Origin: Chitinophagaceae bacterium 26-R-25
GTDB lineage: Bacteria; Bacteroidota; Bacteroidia; Chitinophagales; Chitinophagaceae
Reading direction: 5' to 3'
Assembly (NCBI GenBank): GCA_029906195.1
Contig: JARWSJ010000002.1
Span: forward strand, 1,116,001-1,180,000
DNA length: 64,000 bases
The first letter of the stretch is position 1; the number at the start of each line of letters is the position of its first letter. Under the pieces are notes generated by a model that was not told where the DNA came from, made no database searches, and saw only the letters and a program-made list of their open reading frames with translations. Made by a program: the position numbers and the translations under genes. This document shows, piece after piece, positions 62,001-64,000 of this stretch.

Positions 62001-62755
62001 CAAGACGCGTATTCCTTAACGAATTTCCTGGAATAGATATTAGCGATCATACCGATAGGCTTTGGATCGACAGGCACGTAAATCTTAAAAACGTAGCCGA
62101 ACATGACATGGATTTTTTACAGGATGTAGAACGGGCGCATCATCGTCGGAAGCTTGAAGAAGCAGGCGAGGACGAGGTACAAGCTGCAAATACAAACGGC
62201 GACAAATTGTTGAGGCATGAAAAATTCACCATTTCTCACAGCCACATTTATGGCTACGAATCAGAGGAAATGGAAAAGAGCAACTATGCAAATATCCTGA
62301 GAATGCAGACAGTGCTTACTCCGACGTACGACGATATTTGGAAAGAGTTGTCAGAAAAGGAAAAATTCATTCTGTTTGACTTTGCACTCGATGGGTTTAC
62401 CAACTACAAAAATCCTGATACGCTTTACGGTTTGTTTAAGAAAGGATTGCTTCGCCAGGACAGGGAAAATGGAGGCCTTATATTGATGACCTACAGTTTT
62501 AGAAATTATCTTATCAGCAAATCAGATACACCGGAAATAGAAAGGCTGCGAAGAATTGTAAACCGCGGCGGCACATGGAAGTTGATTCAGAATATTTTCT
62601 TTGTCACTTTACTGATGGTTTTTGCCTATCTCATCATCACACGCCAGGAAGTTTCTACAAAAATAGCTGCCATCATTTCCGGACTGGTGTCGCTGGTGCC
62701 CGCATTGATAAAACTGTTTGACAGGAAGACCGCGGATAGCACGGAGAAGAATTGA
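59087..62755 (+). CDS. 1222-residue multi-pass membrane protein with periplasmic sensor-like regions
   Basis: I do not recognise a characterised family. TM1 is about 12-33; a first periplasmic region (35-255) with long helix (NRKAFRIMHEEADDFKQRVKGY style) is followed by TM2 (about 260-285) and TM3 (about 300-325), a second periplasmic region (about 326-580), then a dense block of helices (about 585-800). A third soluble segment follows (about 800-950), then one helix, a cytoplasmic part with charged text (about 985-1160) and two final helices (about 1165-1212). The layout is that of a sensor with Cache-like ectodomains but no kinase, cyclase or HAMP motif is visible. Monocistronic. Confidence 0.75.
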   Translation: MPKDNSKGPLLRNTYILLSIIALLGAFIALNYLVFIPRQQSEFNRKAFRIMHEEADDFKQRVKGYADYFQKNHDETKVFKGDTTKWGLYTHDPASAGKRIRSLITVNELSKPLKNDTCTVEFVTDSVIFRYTKDASDTSRANNHDVLAKSIDEVIQPIQAMHQQTFDYILLIKKVRDTSTPGKWRSERLIYKSPGLAIDNSIYIDSLMKKDAFRFATIHDMEVEGGKYKVFLLPFAFNGQYFYLAGFIEDQGYKIGVTSSSSWAYLLIIVLLLSIIINLPTLKLFLLGKQENIVITDVRMLMVSLTVAPVFFVMALLIVKAYSISDRISNQIMIDLHSQIKRNFSRELDSMVAQLKEFDQNIDGNNFSLNDTTLKITPFDAFFYPRTYKMLDNVSWVEKNGTQIGKWSFLKSNTFSFLNVSAREYFRAIRFGKGYVMKKDSIFIQPTLSWSSGEYSVNVAIPSHKEFDVGREKKRAILVTLGSIMYSTYNPVLPRPYSFAIIDKDGNVLFHSQSDRALHENLFDECNNNQEVINAVRHNDSVFVPSVDIYDNDVKMLITPIKGLPFYLAGFYNKREQNYFVYHISAFSFVCISVVLISLLFFLYLYYLVGRKVSPLLFSPGESDWMKPAIRKELYYKKLVVFFILLIALIILVSIVIFEFCNAHWLILDMAVLSCFLAVTGYYIMKKGVPVNRRAENISLRKLLYPHGKILLFFALVLFLISLVIVFYTESLWWLTIPWIFSAIVLAAVFKIGSIPHFRYMNRDYLQHYVWAIFLSIMLISVLPTFIFFKYALEHEKYLQVKSRQIYLAERIVDRSSFIDSAFSLTKISKYHQPEDLTFENNVKYKMGYGIYSAFSNVRDTISPELAKRPNSVDSFYKVVTQFLFLPSDHSDFFSNTPYYGWSDKVSNNIVKFYYKKDINSNDDNVLLIETSLLGLNFNLISDLFKSFLGWILLSIFVAALIVHFRVIKALARRVFLNEFPGIDISDHTDRLWIDRHVNLKNVAEHDMDFLQDVERAHHRRKLEEAGEDEVQAANTNGDKLLRHEKFTISHSHIYGYESEEMEKSNYANILRMQTVLTPTYDDIWKELSEKEKFILFDFALDGFTNYKNPDTLYGLFKKGLLRQDRENGGLILMTYSFRNYLISKSDTPEIERLRRIVNRGGTWKLIQNIFFVTLLMVFAYLIITRQEVSTKIAAIISGLVSLVPALIKLFDRKTADSTEKN

Positions 62756-62905
62756 AAGTTGAAAATTGAAAGTTGAAAATGGGAGGAAATTGAAAATTGA
62801 AAATTGAAAATTGAAAATGAAATGATCAGCACTCAGGACGTTTCAATACACTCTGAGAAATCAGACCTTAAAGCATTTTCAATTTTCAACTTTCAATTTT
62901 CAATT
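62750..62905. repeat. Family C inverted repeat between convergent genes
   Basis: Left arms 62750-62818 (AATTGAA, AGTTGAA heptads, in two runs) and right arm 62874-62905. It overlaps the end of the large membrane protein gene and ends just before the dehydratase stop. Confidence 0.78.
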
Positions 62906-62908
62906 AAA

Positions 62909-64000
62909 CTAGCATTCACTCAGGCTCAGCGGAATATGCACTGCCAGCCCGCCATCAGCTGTTTCTTTGTATTTGCTGTCCATGTCGAGAGCGGTTTCCC
63001 ACATGGTTTTTACCACAGTATCGAGAGAGACTTTTGCGAAGTCTGGTGCGCTTTGCAATGCCAGTGAGGACGCGGTAATTGCTTTGATGGCACCCATTGT
63101 ATTTCTCTCAATACAAGGTACCTGCACAAGGCCTCCGATTGGGTCGCAGGTAAGTCCGAGGTGATGTTCCATTGCGATCTCTGCGGCCATCAATGCCTGG
63201 CGCTGTGTGCCACCGCGGCTTTCAGTAAGTGCGGCAGCGGCCATTGCGGAAGATACACCAATCTCAGCCTGGCATCCGCCCATTGCCGCAGAAATGGTAG
63301 CGCCTTTTTTAAAGATGCTTCCCACTTCAGAAGCGGTTAACATAAACTGAATGATCTTGTCATCATTCAAGGCATTGTCCGTAACAATAAAGTATTGCAA
63401 CACCGCAGGAATAACACCCGCTGCGCCGTTTGTAGGAGCCGTTACCACGCGGCCAAAAGAAGCGTTTTCTTCATTTACTGCTAAAGCAAAACAGCTTACC
63501 CAATCCAGCACATATTTAAAATCATTACCACCAGCACGGATCGCTTCTACCCAACTTTCATAATCGTTGTAAGGGCGGCCGGCAATTAATTTTTTATTAA
63601 GATCAGCGGCTCTTCTTTTTACCAGCAATCCACCGGGCAGCATACCTTGTTGGTGACAACCACGATAGATGGATTCACGCATTGCTTTCCAGATTTGCAA
63701 AATGCCTTTGCGAGTCTCAGCTTCGCTGCGCCATGCATTTTCATTCTCCATTACCACTTCATGAATCGCAAGGCCTGTTTTCATGCACCAGTGTGACAGG
63801 TCTTCACTTTTGTCAATGGGGAAAGGCAGTTGAACAATATCCTTTGAAGCGATCGATTCATTTTCCTTTACCACAAAGCCTCCGCCGACAGAGTAGTAGG
63901 TTTCGCAAGTGTTATTGCCATCTTCAAAAGTTGCAAGGAAACTTAAAGCGTTTGGATGGTAGGGAAGTGACTCGTTGAAAAGGAACGTAAGATCATCGGC
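62909..64000 (-). CDS. sdaA: L-serine dehydratase (iron-sulfur type), C-terminal 363 residues
   Basis: The frame is open to the window edge; the ORF beginning at 63874 is a GTG inside the gene, and 42 codons upstream of it ([20 protein letters not shown] and on) are clearly coding. The visible part includes [53 protein letters not shown] and [17 protein letters not shown], the conserved Cys-containing motifs of the [4Fe-4S] serine dehydratase family. The enzyme converts L-serine to pyruvate and ammonia. The true start is beyond the right edge. Confidence 0.93.
   Translation of the reverse strand, partial: ADDLTFLFNESLPYHPNALSFLATFEDGNNTCETYYSVGGGFVVKENESIASKDIVQLPFPIDKSEDLSHWCMKTGLAIHEVVMENENAWRSEAETRKGILQIWKAMRESIYRGCHQQGMLPGGLLVKRRAADLNKKLIAGRPYNDYESWVEAIRAGGNDFKYVLDWVSCFALAVNEENASFGRVVTAPTNGAAGVIPAVLQYFIVTDNALNDDKIIQFMLTASEVGSIFKKGATISAAMGGCQAEIGVSSAMAAAALTESRGGTQRQALMAAEIAMEHHLGLTCDPIGGLVQVPCIERNTMGAIKAITASSLALQSAPDFAKVSLDTVVKTMWETALDMDSKYKETADGGLAVHIPLSLSEC

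Noticed and set aside
62804-63067. 87-codon plus-strand frame
   Set aside because: It runs through a family C repeat and antisense to the serine dehydratase.

Overview
The window looks like a chromosomal segment of a Bacteroidota species, most likely family Chitinophagaceae (inferred from gene families; no rRNA gene is present). Signs are FecI/FecR regulation with a DUF4974-type anti-sigma C-terminus, TonB-dependent and carboxypeptidase-regulatory-domain outer membrane proteins, a lipidated TamA-like protein (TamL type), GIN-domain and DUF5686-type proteins, promoters of the TAnnTTTG type and almost no Shine-Dalgarno sequences. I see no rRNA, tRNA, CRISPR array, insertion sequence or phage gene.

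Layout. (1) 1-363: start of an amino-acid permease cut by the window edge. (2) 529-20686, all on the minus strand: a MacAB-TolC-like export locus read in the order adaptor, ATPase, six tandem 786-812-residue MacB/FtsX-type permeases, second ATPase, TolC. It is divergent from a two-component pair (21353-24041) made of an NtrC-like regulator and its kinase. (3) 24133-41367: mostly housekeeping or isolated genes: two paralogous lipoproteins, a small Bacteroidota-specific protein, an alpha/beta hydrolase, a CCG-domain Fe-S protein, MiaE, BioF, two surface proteins, TruB, TamL, a SPOUT RNA methyltransferase and a DEAD-box helicase. (4) 41553-50616: an ECF sigma/anti-sigma locus. Sigma factor, FecR and an unusual STN-repeat-barrel protein form one unit; a TonB-dependent receptor and a GIN lipoprotein form a second; a repeat-barrel paralogue is divergent. 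All three units carry the same promoter-like motif TAGGGGTA-N13-TTGTCNYACT. (5) 50745-58166: an AraC regulator divergent from a sugar-acid catabolic operon (FucP-like permease, mutarotase, lactonase, PfkB kinase, KDPG-type aldolase, UxaA-family dehydratase). (6) 58385-64000: a DinB-like protein, a 1222-residue multi-pass membrane protein of unknown function and a truncated L-serine dehydratase.

Nearly every intergenic gap carries inverted or solitary repeat arms. I label the families: A (AATTAAG heptads), B (AATAACTG octads/nonamers), C (AATTGAA heptads), D (AACGCAGATTTTCATGATT), E (AATTTGAA octads), F (AGAGACGC palindromes), G (CTAACAA heptads), H (AAGCGTT heptads), J (AAAGTAA/AAGTTAA heptads), K (AACTCAT/AACTCAG heptads). 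Most words differ in sequence but share a period of 7 and the same arm-spacer-arm layout.

The strongest candidates for an undescribed system are the ECF regulon in region 4, where the signalling (STN) domain sits on a 16-residue-repeat outer membrane protein instead of on the receptor, and the multi-word heptad repeat elements.
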